This document shows positions 34,703 through 42,831 of a stretch of 64,000 bases of DNA, piece by piece. Each line of letters opens with the position of its first letter. Within the stretch, counting starts at the first letter, position 1. This DNA comes from Costertonia aggregata (GTDB taxonomy: Bacteria; Bacteroidota; Bacteroidia; Flavobacteriales; Flavobacteriaceae), in NCBI RefSeq assembly GCF_013402795.1, contig NZ_CP058595.1, forward strand, positions 3,388,001 through 3,452,000. The letters run 5' to 3'. A program made the position numbers and the translations under genes. The notes beneath the pieces were generated by a model that ran no database searches, was not told the DNA's origin, and saw only the letters and a program-made list of their open reading frames with translations.

Positions 34703-36178
34703 TCAGTCGTGTTGGTCCCATACGGGTCTTCCAGGCAGGGTATGCTTACCAATAATGCGAAGGCTTTCCTGTTTTACCATGAACTGTTTTTTGCGGGCAT
34801 AAAGAGTATCGCTGGCAAATTTCCGCATTTTATCTATGTCGATAATAGGGTCAGGGTAGTCCCTGCCCAAGCAAAATCCCAAAAATATGAGCTCCATTTT
34901 GGGTATTTTCCACGGTTCATGTATGTATGCTACTGGTAAATTGGCTAATTCTGGCACCCATTTTTTGATAAAAACCCCATCAGAATCGTACATTTTACTA
35001 TTTTTTACCGGATTATAAATACGAATTGTATTTACGCCGGTCTCGCCGGATTGCATGTTCAATTGTGGGAAATGTATGCCGGGTTCAAAATCCAAAAAAT
35101 TTTGGGCCAAATGTGCCGTACAGTCCTGCCAGGGTTGCCAAAGCAAGTGTGTGAAAAAAGACGCCAACATTGCCCGTAATCTAAAGTTTACAAAACCAGT
35201 AGTGTTTAAGCAACGCATAGCGGCATCAATAATTGGGATACCTGTTCGCCCTTCTCGCCATGCTTCTTGGAATTCTGGTTTTCTTTCCTTTTTAAGTTCA
35301 TGAAACCCTTTGTTTATACTTTTGAACTCCATCTCACCTTCCATTTCGAATTTTTGGATAAAATGGGCCTGCCATCGCATGCGGGACAGGAACGAACTTA
35401 AATTACGCTTGTTGTTTTTGGCATTCTTATGGCCTGCGGCATATTGGCAAACTTGCCTCGTAGAGATATTGCCCCAAGCCAGATATGGCGATAAACGACT
35501 GCTATGCAATCTTGATTTGTTTGATTGACTATAATATGCATTATAGCCTTTTACCCTATTTTCCAGGAAAGAATTCAAATATTTGACGGCATAGGACGTA
35601 CCGCCCTGCTGCATATTTTTATCCGCTGAAGTTTTGAGGGAAACCGCACTGAATTTTGTGGCGAACAATCTATCTATTTCATTTATGGTAAAAAAATCAG
35701 CAGCATCCATATTCGGCGTATCAAAATCTTGATTGATAAAGCTGACCCAGTCGTTCTTCCAACTCTTCCTATTCTTTATCCCCCTAAAGACACCATTTTG
35801 AACACTTTCAGTCCAAATTACCTTATTGTTCCTACACCAACCTTTAACACTCTTGTCCCTATCATAGGTTATTTTCATACCTGTTTCTTGATACGAGAAA
35901 ACACTATCGATCTTTTTAATGGTATTCAACTTTTGGAAAAGGTCGGGAATATTGCTTTTAACAATAAATACTTTGGTGTTGTAAGGTCTTAATTGCTGTT
36001 GTAGGTTTTCAAGACTTTGTTTTATGAAATCGATATGTTTTTGGCTGTAGTGATTATCTTTTGTCCAAAGTGGTTCAAAACTGTAAAGAAGCAAAATTTT
36101 ACGGCCTGTTTTTATGGCCTTGAGCAAGGGTTCATGATCTAAAAGTCGAAGATCTCTCTTAAACCATACTATGACCAT
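34703..36178 (-). CDS. Cryptochrome/photolyase-family flavoprotein lacking the FAD-proximal tryptophans
   Basis: 491 residues. N-terminal Rossmann domain (MVIVWFKRDLRLLDH) and C-terminal FAD domain with SRLSPYLAWGNISTRQ, LSRMRWQAHFIQKFEME and TGVNTIRIYNP. Aligned by eye to E. coli photolyase, the WQW of the WQWAA.TG motif (W382 and W384) reads PQL here, with the downstream NTIRIYNP kept. W382 is an electron-transfer residue and W384 lines the DNA-lesion pocket in classical enzymes. So it may be a sensor or repair another lesion. Its ATG overlaps the photolyase stop by one base. Function not proved. Confidence 0.85.
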   Translation of the reverse strand: MVIVWFKRDLRLLDHEPLLKAIKTGRKILLLYSFEPLWTKDNHYSQKHIDFIKQSLENLQQQLRPYNTKVFIVKSNIPDLFQKLNTIKKIDSVFSYQETGMKITYDRDKSVKGWCRNNKVIWTESVQNGVFRGIKNRKSWKNDWVSFINQDFDTPNMDAADFFTINEIDRLFATKFSAVSLKTSADKNMQQGGTSYAVKYLNSFLENRVKGYNAYYSQSNKSRLHSSRLSPYLAWGNISTRQVCQYAAGHKNAKNNKRNLSSFLSRMRWQAHFIQKFEMEGEMEFKSINKGFHELKKERKPEFQEAWREGRTGIPIIDAAMRCLNTTGFVNFRLRAMLASFFTHLLWQPWQDCTAHLAQNFLDFEPGIHFPQLNMQSGETGVNTIRIYNPVKNSKMYDSDGVFIKKWVPELANLPVAYIHEPWKIPKMELIFLGFCLGRDYPDPIIDIDKMRKFASDTLYARKKQFMVKQESLRIIGKHTLPGRPVWDQHD

Positions 36179-37485
36179 TAGGCAACCGCTTCTTTATATA
36201 CTTTTAAGCAACGCTCCCTGGCCTCTTTGTGATCAACCATTTTGTCCGGGTATGTAAGCTCCTGTAAGTCGGGCACCCATTTATTGATGTATTCCTTTTG
36301 TTTGTCAAACTTATCGATTTGGGTCATGGGATTAAAAATCCTGAAATAAGGCGCCGCATCAACACCGCTACCGGCAGCCCACTGCCAATTGCCAACGTTG
36401 GCACTTTGATCATAGTCCAAAAGCTTTTCAGCAAAATAAGCTTCACCCCAGCGCCAATCTATCAGTAAATGTTTACATAAAAAACTGGCCACCAACATAC
36501 GAACCCTATTGTGCATGTATCCGGTTTGGTTCAACTCACGCATTCCGGCATCGACCAAAGCATATCCCGTTTCCCCATTTTTCCATTTTTCATATTCCTT
36601 TTCATTGTTTCGCCAATCTATACGATCATACTTGGGTCTAAAGGCTTTGTTGACCGTATGTGGAAAGTGCCACAGGATTTGCATAAAAAACTCGCGCCAA
36701 ATAAGTTCGCTCCAAAACACCTCATTTTCTTCGGCAATGGCTTTTTTCATCATTTTACGTACCGATACCGTTCCAAAGCGTAAATGAGGCCCTAAACGTG
36801 AGGTGCCATTTTCCTTTGCGGGAAAATTACGGGTGTCTTCATAGTTTTCAATTAGGGTAGGGGTTACGGTATAATCGGGAACTTTTATATTAGAAGTTTC
36901 AAAACCCATATCGGAAAGCGATAGATTGGGTAGTCTTGAATGCTCGATCAGATTGTCCATATACTGATTTGTATAATGAACAGTCAAATCATCTTCGTTA
37001 AAGGTAGACTTCCATTTGTTTTTGTAAGGCGTGTATACCACATACGGATCACCATCGTCTTTGACGACCTCGTCTTTTTCAAAAACGACTTGGTCTTTGT
37101 AGGTTTTGAAATCAATATTTTTTTCGCTCAAAAAAGAGTGTATTTCCTCATCCCGTTCTTTGGCATAAGGTTCATAGTCACGGTTGGTGTAAACCGATTC
37201 AATTTCATGCTCGCTTACTAGTTTTTTGAAAACATCTTTGGGGCTGCCATGGTAAAGTGCAATTGAACTTTGGTTATTTTCTTGAAGTTCGTCCCTCATT
37301 TTTTGTAAAGTTTGATGGATAAAAGTTACCCGAGCATCATTTTTGGGTAGTTTATCCAATATTTCGGTATCAAAAATAAATACGGGAAGTACGGGAAAAT
37401 CACCTTTTAGGGCTTGTAGAAAACCTATATTGTCATCCAATCGCAAATCTCTACGAAACCAAAAGACTGAAACTTTTTTACTCAT
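36178..37485 (-). CDS. Deoxyribodipyrimidine photolyase (class I-like)
   Basis: 435 residues. VFWFRRDLRLDDN, then GTSRLGPHLRFGTVS, SELIWREFFMQILWHFP and WQWAAGSGVDAAPYFRIFNP, with the tryptophans of the lesion-binding and electron-transfer sites intact. It repairs cyclobutane pyrimidine dimers with light energy and reduced FAD. Starts one base after the SDR stop codon, and overlaps the cryptochrome-like gene by one base; four genes in this run share the minus strand. Confidence 0.94.
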   Translation of the reverse strand: MSKKVSVFWFRRDLRLDDNIGFLQALKGDFPVLPVFIFDTEILDKLPKNDARVTFIHQTLQKMRDELQENNQSSIALYHGSPKDVFKKLVSEHEIESVYTNRDYEPYAKERDEEIHSFLSEKNIDFKTYKDQVVFEKDEVVKDDGDPYVVYTPYKNKWKSTFNEDDLTVHYTNQYMDNLIEHSRLPNLSLSDMGFETSNIKVPDYTVTPTLIENYEDTRNFPAKENGTSRLGPHLRFGTVSVRKMMKKAIAEENEVFWSELIWREFFMQILWHFPHTVNKAFRPKYDRIDWRNNEKEYEKWKNGETGYALVDAGMRELNQTGYMHNRVRMLVASFLCKHLLIDWRWGEAYFAEKLLDYDQSANVGNWQWAAGSGVDAAPYFRIFNPMTQIDKFDKQKEYINKWVPDLQELTYPDKMVDHKEARERCLKVYKEAVA

Positions 37486-37486
37486 C

Positions 37487-38179
37487 TTAGCTTATATTCA
37501 ATGTAGACATACCACCATCGACACCAACGATCTGCCCGGTCATCCACGTGCTGTCATCACTCAATAAAAATAAAGCGATATTTGCAATATCCTCTGGTTT
37601 GCCCACACGTTTTAGAGGATGACGCTGAGACATCATCTCTACTTTTTTGTCATTGTTGAGCAAGCGCCCCGCCAATGGTGTATCTACCAATGAAGGTGCC
37701 ACTACATTTACTCTTAGTTTTGGTGCATATTCAGCGGCCATTGATTTTGCAAAACCTTCAATAGCGCCCTTAGCGGCGGCCACACTTGTATGAAAAGGCA
37801 TGCCAGTGCCTACTGCTACAGTGCTGAAAAAGACCATACTGCCGCCTTCTACCATTTTTCCTATGATGGTCTTTACCGTTTTGACCATACTAAAGAAATT
37901 AAGTTGCATGTCCTCTTCAAATGTCTCCAGACTCATCATTTTGAAAGGTTTTAAGTTTATACTACCGGGGCAGTACACAAAACCGTGCAGTTCTTCAGGT
38001 AGGTGGGAAACGTCCAAATCGTCCGTAGTGGCATCAAATGGAATATGGGTAACATCCAAACCATCCAAGCCCTCTTTTGTACGTGATGCAACAAAGACTT
38101 TGTTGTTTTTTTGCAGTTGTGTCGCAAGGGATAATCCTATGCCATGCGAACCACCTATCAATAATATATTTTTACTCAT
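37487..38179 (-). CDS. SDR-family oxidoreductase of the photolyase operon
   Basis: 230 residues. GGSHGIGLSLATQL is the NAD(P) glycine-rich loop; FVYCPGSI, STVAVGTGMPFHTSVAAAKGA has the catalytic S and K but the usual YxxxK reads HTSVAAAK, so the catalytic tyrosine appears replaced by histidine; GQIVGVDGGMS ends it. This departure needs a careful alignment. Placed between the photolyase and the SRPBCC gene, 3 bases from the latter and one base from the former. Confidence 0.83.
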   Translation of the reverse strand: MSKNILLIGGSHGIGLSLATQLQKNNKVFVASRTKEGLDGLDVTHIPFDATTDDLDVSHLPEELHGFVYCPGSINLKPFKMMSLETFEEDMQLNFFSMVKTVKTIIGKMVEGGSMVFFSTVAVGTGMPFHTSVAAAKGAIEGFAKSMAAEYAPKLRVNVVAPSLVDTPLAGRLLNNDKKVEMMSQRHPLKRVGKPEDIANIALFLLSDDSTWMTGQIVGVDGGMSTLNIS

Positions 38180-38182
38180 AAT

Positions 38183-38680
38183 TTAGAATGATTTATAATG
38201 TATTTCTTTTGGTGTTCTTTCTATGGTACCAAAAAGTTCGATTAGTTTTTGTTCCCTATACTCAAATATTTGACGCAATTGTTTTTTCACTAAAATGGGA
38301 TGGGCGATTTGCCCTAATATTCCAAAAGGAATCTTGTAGTCTATAATATCCTCCATTTGTACACCCCCTTCGATCTCTTTTATAAAATGCTTGTGATGCC
38401 AAAGTGCATACGGCCCAAAACGTTGTTCATCTACAAAGTACTCACCTTTTTCGACATGTGTTATCTCGGTCACCCATTTGGTCGTATATCCAGGAAAGGG
38501 GGATACTTTGTATTGTATTATTTGTCCCGAAAACATGGGCCTATCAGCACCTGACAATATCGTAAAACCCATGTGGTCCGGAGTAATGACTTTAAGGTTT
38601 TTTGGGTCGGACAAAAATTCCCAAGCCTTTTGTTTGGTGATGGGCAAAGCTTGTTTGGAACGTAGTTGGTATAATTTCAT
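38183..38680 (-). CDS. SRPBCC-family protein of the photolyase operon
   Basis: 165 residues from ATG 38680 (MKLYQLRSKQALPITKQKAW). The fold starts with KQALPITKQKAWEFLSDPKNL and has FVDEQRFGPYALWHHKHFI, a pattern of ligand-binding SRPBCC/START-like proteins often found next to SDR and photolyase genes. First gene of the operon, three bases before the SDR. Ligand unknown. Confidence 0.84.
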   Translation of the reverse strand: MKLYQLRSKQALPITKQKAWEFLSDPKNLKVITPDHMGFTILSGADRPMFSGQIIQYKVSPFPGYTTKWVTEITHVEKGEYFVDEQRFGPYALWHHKHFIKEIEGGVQMEDIIDYKIPFGILGQIAHPILVKKQLRQIFEYREQKLIELFGTIERTPKEIHYKSF

Positions 38681-38694
38681 AAATAACATTTACA

Positions 38695-38702
38695 CAAATA
38701 TA
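38695..38702 (-). promoter_or_regulatory. Candidate -7 box of the photolyase operon
   Basis: TATATTTG on the minus strand fits TAnnTTTG and lies 14 bases before the SRPBCC start codon. No TTTG sits at 19-21 bases upstream, so the -33 box is weak or the promoter is activator-dependent. Confidence 0.5.
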
Positions 38703-38711
38703 GAATCAATA

Positions 38712-38743
38712 TTGTTTAATAAAAAATATAGAAGGTTAAACAA
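38712..38743. promoter_or_regulatory. Inverted repeat upstream of the photolyase operon
   Basis: TTGTTTAA (38712-38719) and TTAAACAA (38736-38743), an 8-bp inverted repeat with a 16-base spacer, followed by a third half-site TTGTTAA at 38745-38751. It lies just upstream of the -7 box, where the -33 region would be, so it could be an operator. No regulator gene is in the window. Confidence 0.55.
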
Positions 38744-38868
38744 ATTGTTAATATCATTTTAGATTTGGATTTCGATTGTTTTCAAATAGGTTATTTGCCC
38801 TCACTTACCAGCTTTATGTATTGGGTTTTCATTTGAGTTTTGTACATTTCACCGTAAAATAACGGCCC

Positions 38869-40011
38869 ATGAGATTTTTGTCTCTGTTTTTTGCTTTATT
38901 TAACTTTCTATTTGCCCTAAGCCAGCAAGATATTGATGCTTTAGGTGAACTAACCGATGAACTATCCGAAAATTCCGGATTGATTTTTTATGATGGCCGA
39001 CTCATTACACACAACGATTCAGGCAATTCCCCACAATTGTTTGAAATTGATACGGTTACATTGCAAATTGCCAGAACAATAACACTTACCAATGCATCGA
39101 ATGTAGACTGGGAAGATATTACCCAAGACGATGAATTTATATACGTTGGTGATTTTGGGAACAATAGTGGGGTTAGGCAAGACTTGTCAATCTATAAAAT
39201 CAGCAAAGAAGATTATAAAAAATCAGATAATGTAGTTACGGAGAGAATTGATTTCAAGTATGAAAATCAAACAGATTTTATAAAAAACGGCAACAGCGAT
39301 TGGGATGCAGAGGCCATGTTTGTTTTGGACGATACGCTTATTATACTTACGAAACAATGGAAAAGTATGCGGACCTCCGCATATAGTGTTCCCACGGAAA
39401 CAGGTTTGCATACGGCCAAATTACTTGGCTCACATGAGGTCAACGGATTGGTAACGGGAGCTACTTACAATACCGTTTCAGATGTTCTGTACCTCTCCGG
39501 GTACTCTCCGTTTTTACAACCTTTTATTGTTCGTGTAGATGGTGTTGAAACAAAAAATATCTTTGGTAATAATCAGGTGAAGATGATGCTCAATATAGAT
39601 TTTGCCCAAATCGAAGGGATAACCTGGGTAGACAAGAATCGCTATTTTTTGTCATCTGAACTCTTTGAGAATGCCAACCCGCCCGTACGGTTAAAATCAC
39701 AATTATTTACATTCACTTCGGAAGATAAGGTAGAGTCAGATGATATTCTTGATGAAGGTGGGCAACTAGATGAAGAAAAATTGGTAATCTATAGAAAACC
39801 AAATTCCTCTATATTGCAATATAACTTCAGTATCGATAAAGAATTACAAAGTAGGGCCATATATGATACGACTGGGAAACGGGTACAATTTTCCTTGGGC
39901 GATACCGTAGAAAATACCGATATTGATTTATCGGCGTTCCAAAAATCGATATACTATCTCACTTTTCATTTTAATGGGCGTACCGTGTCCAAGCCATTTA
40001 TCTGGGATTAA
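38869..40011 (+). CDS. Secreted protein with T9SS-like C-terminus, unknown function
   Basis: 380 residues. Signal peptide MRFLSLFFALFNFLFALS. The body has repeated blade-like stretches (SGLIFYDGRLITHNDSGNS, NASNVDWEDITQDDEFIYVG, SDVLYLSGYSP), which suggest a beta-propeller. The last 65 residues look like a T9SS sorting domain (SRAIYDTTGKRVQFSLGD, then SIYYLTFHFNGRTVSKPF). Single-gene unit. Divergent from the photolyase operon. Confidence 0.78.
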   Translation: MRFLSLFFALFNFLFALSQQDIDALGELTDELSENSGLIFYDGRLITHNDSGNSPQLFEIDTVTLQIARTITLTNASNVDWEDITQDDEFIYVGDFGNNSGVRQDLSIYKISKEDYKKSDNVVTERIDFKYENQTDFIKNGNSDWDAEAMFVLDDTLIILTKQWKSMRTSAYSVPTETGLHTAKLLGSHEVNGLVTGATYNTVSDVLYLSGYSPFLQPFIVRVDGVETKNIFGNNQVKMMLNIDFAQIEGITWVDKNRYFLSSELFENANPPVRLKSQLFTFTSEDKVESDDILDEGGQLDEEKLVIYRKPNSSILQYNFSIDKELQSRAIYDTTGKRVQFSLGDTVENTDIDLSAFQKSIYYLTFHFNGRTVSKPFIWD

Positions 40012-40091
40012 GTTATTATGGCCAATTCTTTAGAACTGTGCCGTATGGCTCTTTTAAGATTTAATTAACGCCACCCGTAAAGCTTTATATC

Positions 40092-40099
40092 TAGTTTTG
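40092..40099 (+). promoter_or_regulatory. Candidate -7 box of the DUF2911 gene
   Basis: TAGTTTTG matches TAnnTTTG, 21 bases before the ATG. No clear -33 box. Confidence 0.4.
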
Positions 40100-40120
40100 T
40101 GAAAATTAAAAACTACACCA

Positions 40121-40966
40121 ATGAAAAAATTAACCCTTTTATTATGTATGGTAATCACGACGGCCACAATGCAGTCACAGATTACAACACCAGCACCAAG
40201 CCCTTTTTCAACACTAGAGCAGAAAGTTGGTCTTACCGATGTTACCGTTGAATATTCAAGGCCGTCAATGCGCGGTAGAACCGTTTTTGGTGATTTGGTC
40301 CCTTATGATAAATTATGGAGAACAGGCGCAAATGCCTACACCAAAGTTACTTTTGGCACCGAGGCAACAATAGATGGCCAAACCTTGAAGGCGGGAACAT
40401 ATTCCGTATTTACCAAACCAGGTAAGTCTTCATGGGAAGTTTTCTTTTACACCGATACCGAAGGAGGAGGAACACCCCGAGATTGGGACGATAGTAAAGT
40501 TGCCGCAAAAACCACGGTACAGGTATATCCTATTGAAATGCCAATCGAAACCTTTACAATTACAATCGATGATTTAAAAAGCGATGGTGCCAATTTAGGA
40601 ATCATGTGGGAAAAGGCATATGTTGGCGTTCCGTTTACGGTTCCTACCGATGCTGCGGTTCAGAAAGATATAGATAGGGCTCTAAATGGGCCGAGTGCCG
40701 GCGACTATTACGCATCGGCAGTTTATTACTTGAGTGAAGATAAAGATATCTCAAAAGCTAAGGAATGGATGGAAAAAGCAATGTCGATGACCGAAAAACC
40801 TGCTTTTTGGCAATTGCGCCAACAATCTTTGATATATGCTAAAGCTGGGGACAAAAAGCAAGCCATCGCAACCGCTAAAAAGTCTTTGGCCGCTTCTGAA
40901 GCTGCGGGCAATACCGATTACATAAAAATGAACAAGGATTCTTTGAAAGAATGGGGTGCCATGTAG
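40121..40966 (+). CDS. DUF2911 family exported protein
   Basis: 281 residues with a signal peptide (MKKLTLLLCMVITTATMQSQ). The domain opens with SPFSTLEQKVGLTDVTVEYS and RPSMRGRTVFGDLVPYDKLW, then the GANAYTKVTFGTEATI strand, all typical DUF2911. The C-terminal 90 residues form helices with TPR-like character (MEKAMSMTEKPAFWQLRQQS). Function is not known; widespread in Bacteroidota. Ends before a hairpin shared with the symporter. Confidence 0.9.
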   Translation: MKKLTLLLCMVITTATMQSQITTPAPSPFSTLEQKVGLTDVTVEYSRPSMRGRTVFGDLVPYDKLWRTGANAYTKVTFGTEATIDGQTLKAGTYSVFTKPGKSSWEVFFYTDTEGGGTPRDWDDSKVAAKTTVQVYPIEMPIETFTITIDDLKSDGANLGIMWEKAYVGVPFTVPTDAAVQKDIDRALNGPSAGDYYASAVYYLSEDKDISKAKEWMEKAMSMTEKPAFWQLRQQSLIYAKAGDKKQAIATAKKSLAASEAAGNTDYIKMNKDSLKEWGAM

Positions 40967-40991
40967 TGTATGTAACCTCAATATCAAAACT

Positions 40992-41015
40992 AAAACCCGC
41001 CTTTGAGCGGGTTTT
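40992..41015. terminator. Terminator between DUF2911 gene and symporter
   Basis: 9-bp stem AAAACCCGC (40992-41000) with GCGGGTTTT (41007-41015), 6-base loop, followed by a T run. The right end overlaps the stop of the minus-strand symporter at 41015, so it works mainly for the DUF2911 gene. Confidence 0.8.
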
Positions 41016-42724
41016 TATGTTTTAATGGGCGGGTTGTTTTTTAACCCCCTGTCGAATACTTCCAATAAAAAGGCCAAAGCCATGACCAAGGCACAACCAA
41101 AGGCATTGAGCCATAAATAGGACATCCAATCATAATACCAGCCAAAAATAACGACAATCTGTGTTATCACTGCCGCTACAAAAACTGCGTTCCCTCTTAC
41201 AAACCTAAAGAAAAATGCCAATAGGAAAATCCCCAGAACATTACCGTAAAAAATCGAGCCAATAATATTGACCAATTGAATTAGGTTATCAAACAAATTG
41301 GCGACACATGCTATGATAATCGCAATAATGCCCCACAAGAGTGTAAACCCTTTGGATGCCTTTAAATAATGTTCCGGGCTAAACTCACCAACCCTATTTC
41401 TTTTATAAAGGTCTAGGGCCGTAATCGTGCCCAAAGCATTAAGTTCTGATGCCGTCGAAGACATGGCAGCGGACAGGATAACCGCCAACAATAGCCCAAT
41501 AAGGCCTCTAGGTAGGTAATTTAGGATAAAATGTATAAAAACATAATCCTTGTCATTGGTCTCCACAACACTGTCTGCCTTTCTTATTAGGGTCTTGGCA
41601 TTCTCCCTGTTTCTTTTTTCAAGGGTATTTATCTTGATAATATTTTGTTTGGCTTCTTCTACGCTCGCATATTCTTTGAGTTCCAGAGCTGCGGAAAATT
41701 TATTCTGAGCCATTTTTTTTTCAATCTCCAAATCTTTGTGCGCTAGTTCCAATTTTTTATAATCATCTGCGTACGAAGACTCCATTACCGCATTTGTAGC
41801 AGCTGGATTAAAATTTAAAGGCGAAGGGTTGTATTGGTAAAAAACAAAAACCATAACCCCGACCAAAAGGATAAAGAATTGCATGGGAATTTTCAAAATT
41901 CCGTTGAAAACAAGCCCCAGTTGACTTTCCCTGACCGATTTACCGGATAAATACCGTTGTACTTGACTTTGGTCGGTTCCAAAATAGGCCAATGCCAAAA
42001 ACATACCACCTGTTATACCGCTCCAAAAGGTGTATCTACTATTGGTATCAAAGTTGAAATCCAAGATGTTAAGTTTGTCACTAGCTCCGGCAACTTTTAA
42101 GGCTTTACCAAATGAAAGGTCGGCGGGCAAATAGCCCAATATAAAAAAGAAGGCGATGAACATCCCTGTCATTATAATGAACATTTGTTGTTTTTGGGTA
42201 ACGCTTACCGCTTGGGTTCCACCGGTGACGGTATAAATAATGACGAGTACACCAATAATGATGTTCAATGTTCGTAAATCCCAGCCCAGTACAGCCGAGA
42301 GTATAATGGATGGCGCAAAAATGGTTATTCCCGCAGCTAAGCCCCGTTGTATCAAAAACAAGGTCGCGGCCAAGGTTCTGGTTTTCAAGTCAAACCGTTT
42401 TTCCAAAAACTCATAAGCGGTAAATACCTTTAGCTTATGGTAAAGCGGTATAAAAACAATACAGATAATGACCATAGCCAAAGGAAGGCCAAAATAAAAC
42501 TGCACAAACCCCATTCCGTCATGAAATGCCTGGCCGGGTGTAGATAAAAAAGTAATGGCACTTGCCTGAGTGGCCATAACGGACAGACCAATGGTCCACC
42601 ATTTGGATTGATTGCCGGCGAGCACGTAATCGCTTACGTTCTTGCTTCCCTTTGTTTTCCAAACACCAAACCCTACGATGAAGATAAGCGTTCCGGCGAG
42701 TATTATCCAATCCAGCGCTTCCAT
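41015..42724 (-). CDS. Sodium:solute symporter (SSS) family with cytoplasmic-type coiled insert
   Basis: 569 residues, 13 or more predicted membrane helices. N-terminal helices with GNQSKWWTIGLSVMATQASAITF contain the substrate/Na-site region; the GTDQSQVQRYLSGK segment is also typical. At about 300-395 there is a charged, helical insert (ADDYKKLELAHKDLEIEKKM...) between two membrane helices, longer than in most SSS carriers. Solute cannot be read. Its ATG overlaps the stop of the 35-residue microprotein (TAATG), and the PIG-L protein is upstream. Confidence 0.9.
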   Translation of the reverse strand: MEALDWIILAGTLIFIVGFGVWKTKGSKNVSDYVLAGNQSKWWTIGLSVMATQASAITFLSTPGQAFHDGMGFVQFYFGLPLAMVIICIVFIPLYHKLKVFTAYEFLEKRFDLKTRTLAATLFLIQRGLAAGITIFAPSIILSAVLGWDLRTLNIIIGVLVIIYTVTGGTQAVSVTQKQQMFIIMTGMFIAFFFILGYLPADLSFGKALKVAGASDKLNILDFNFDTNSRYTFWSGITGGMFLALAYFGTDQSQVQRYLSGKSVRESQLGLVFNGILKIPMQFFILLVGVMVFVFYQYNPSPLNFNPAATNAVMESSYADDYKKLELAHKDLEIEKKMAQNKFSAALELKEYASVEEAKQNIIKINTLEKRNRENAKTLIRKADSVVETNDKDYVFIHFILNYLPRGLIGLLLAVILSAAMSSTASELNALGTITALDLYKRNRVGEFSPEHYLKASKGFTLLWGIIAIIIACVANLFDNLIQLVNIIGSIFYGNVLGIFLLAFFFRFVRGNAVFVAAVITQIVVIFGWYYDWMSYLWLNAFGCALVMALAFLLEVFDRGLKNNPPIKT

Positions 42725-42831
42725 TATGTATAGGCGGTCATTATCAGATAAAATATGAATATGTAAACCACATTGAGCAATAACACAAGGTTATACTCTT
42801 TTTTCCACACAAATTTATCTTCTGGTGTCAT
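42724..42831 (-). CDS. 35-residue single-pass membrane microprotein coupled to PIG-L and symporter genes
   Basis: Absent from common calling thresholds. MTPEDKFVWKKEYNLVLLLN, a 15-residue hydrophobic core (VLLLNVVYIFIFYLI) and a short tail ending MTAYT. Its ATG overlaps the PIG-L stop by four bases (ATGA at 42828-42831) and its TAA overlaps the symporter ATG by one base (42724). The charged N-terminus (DKFVWKKEY) followed by one helix implies an N-in or N-out single-pass topology that I cannot fix. No family recognised. It may be a symporter subunit or assembly factor; that is inference from coupling and position. Confidence 0.72.
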   Translation of the reverse strand: MTPEDKFVWKKEYNLVLLLNVVYIFIFYLIMTAYT

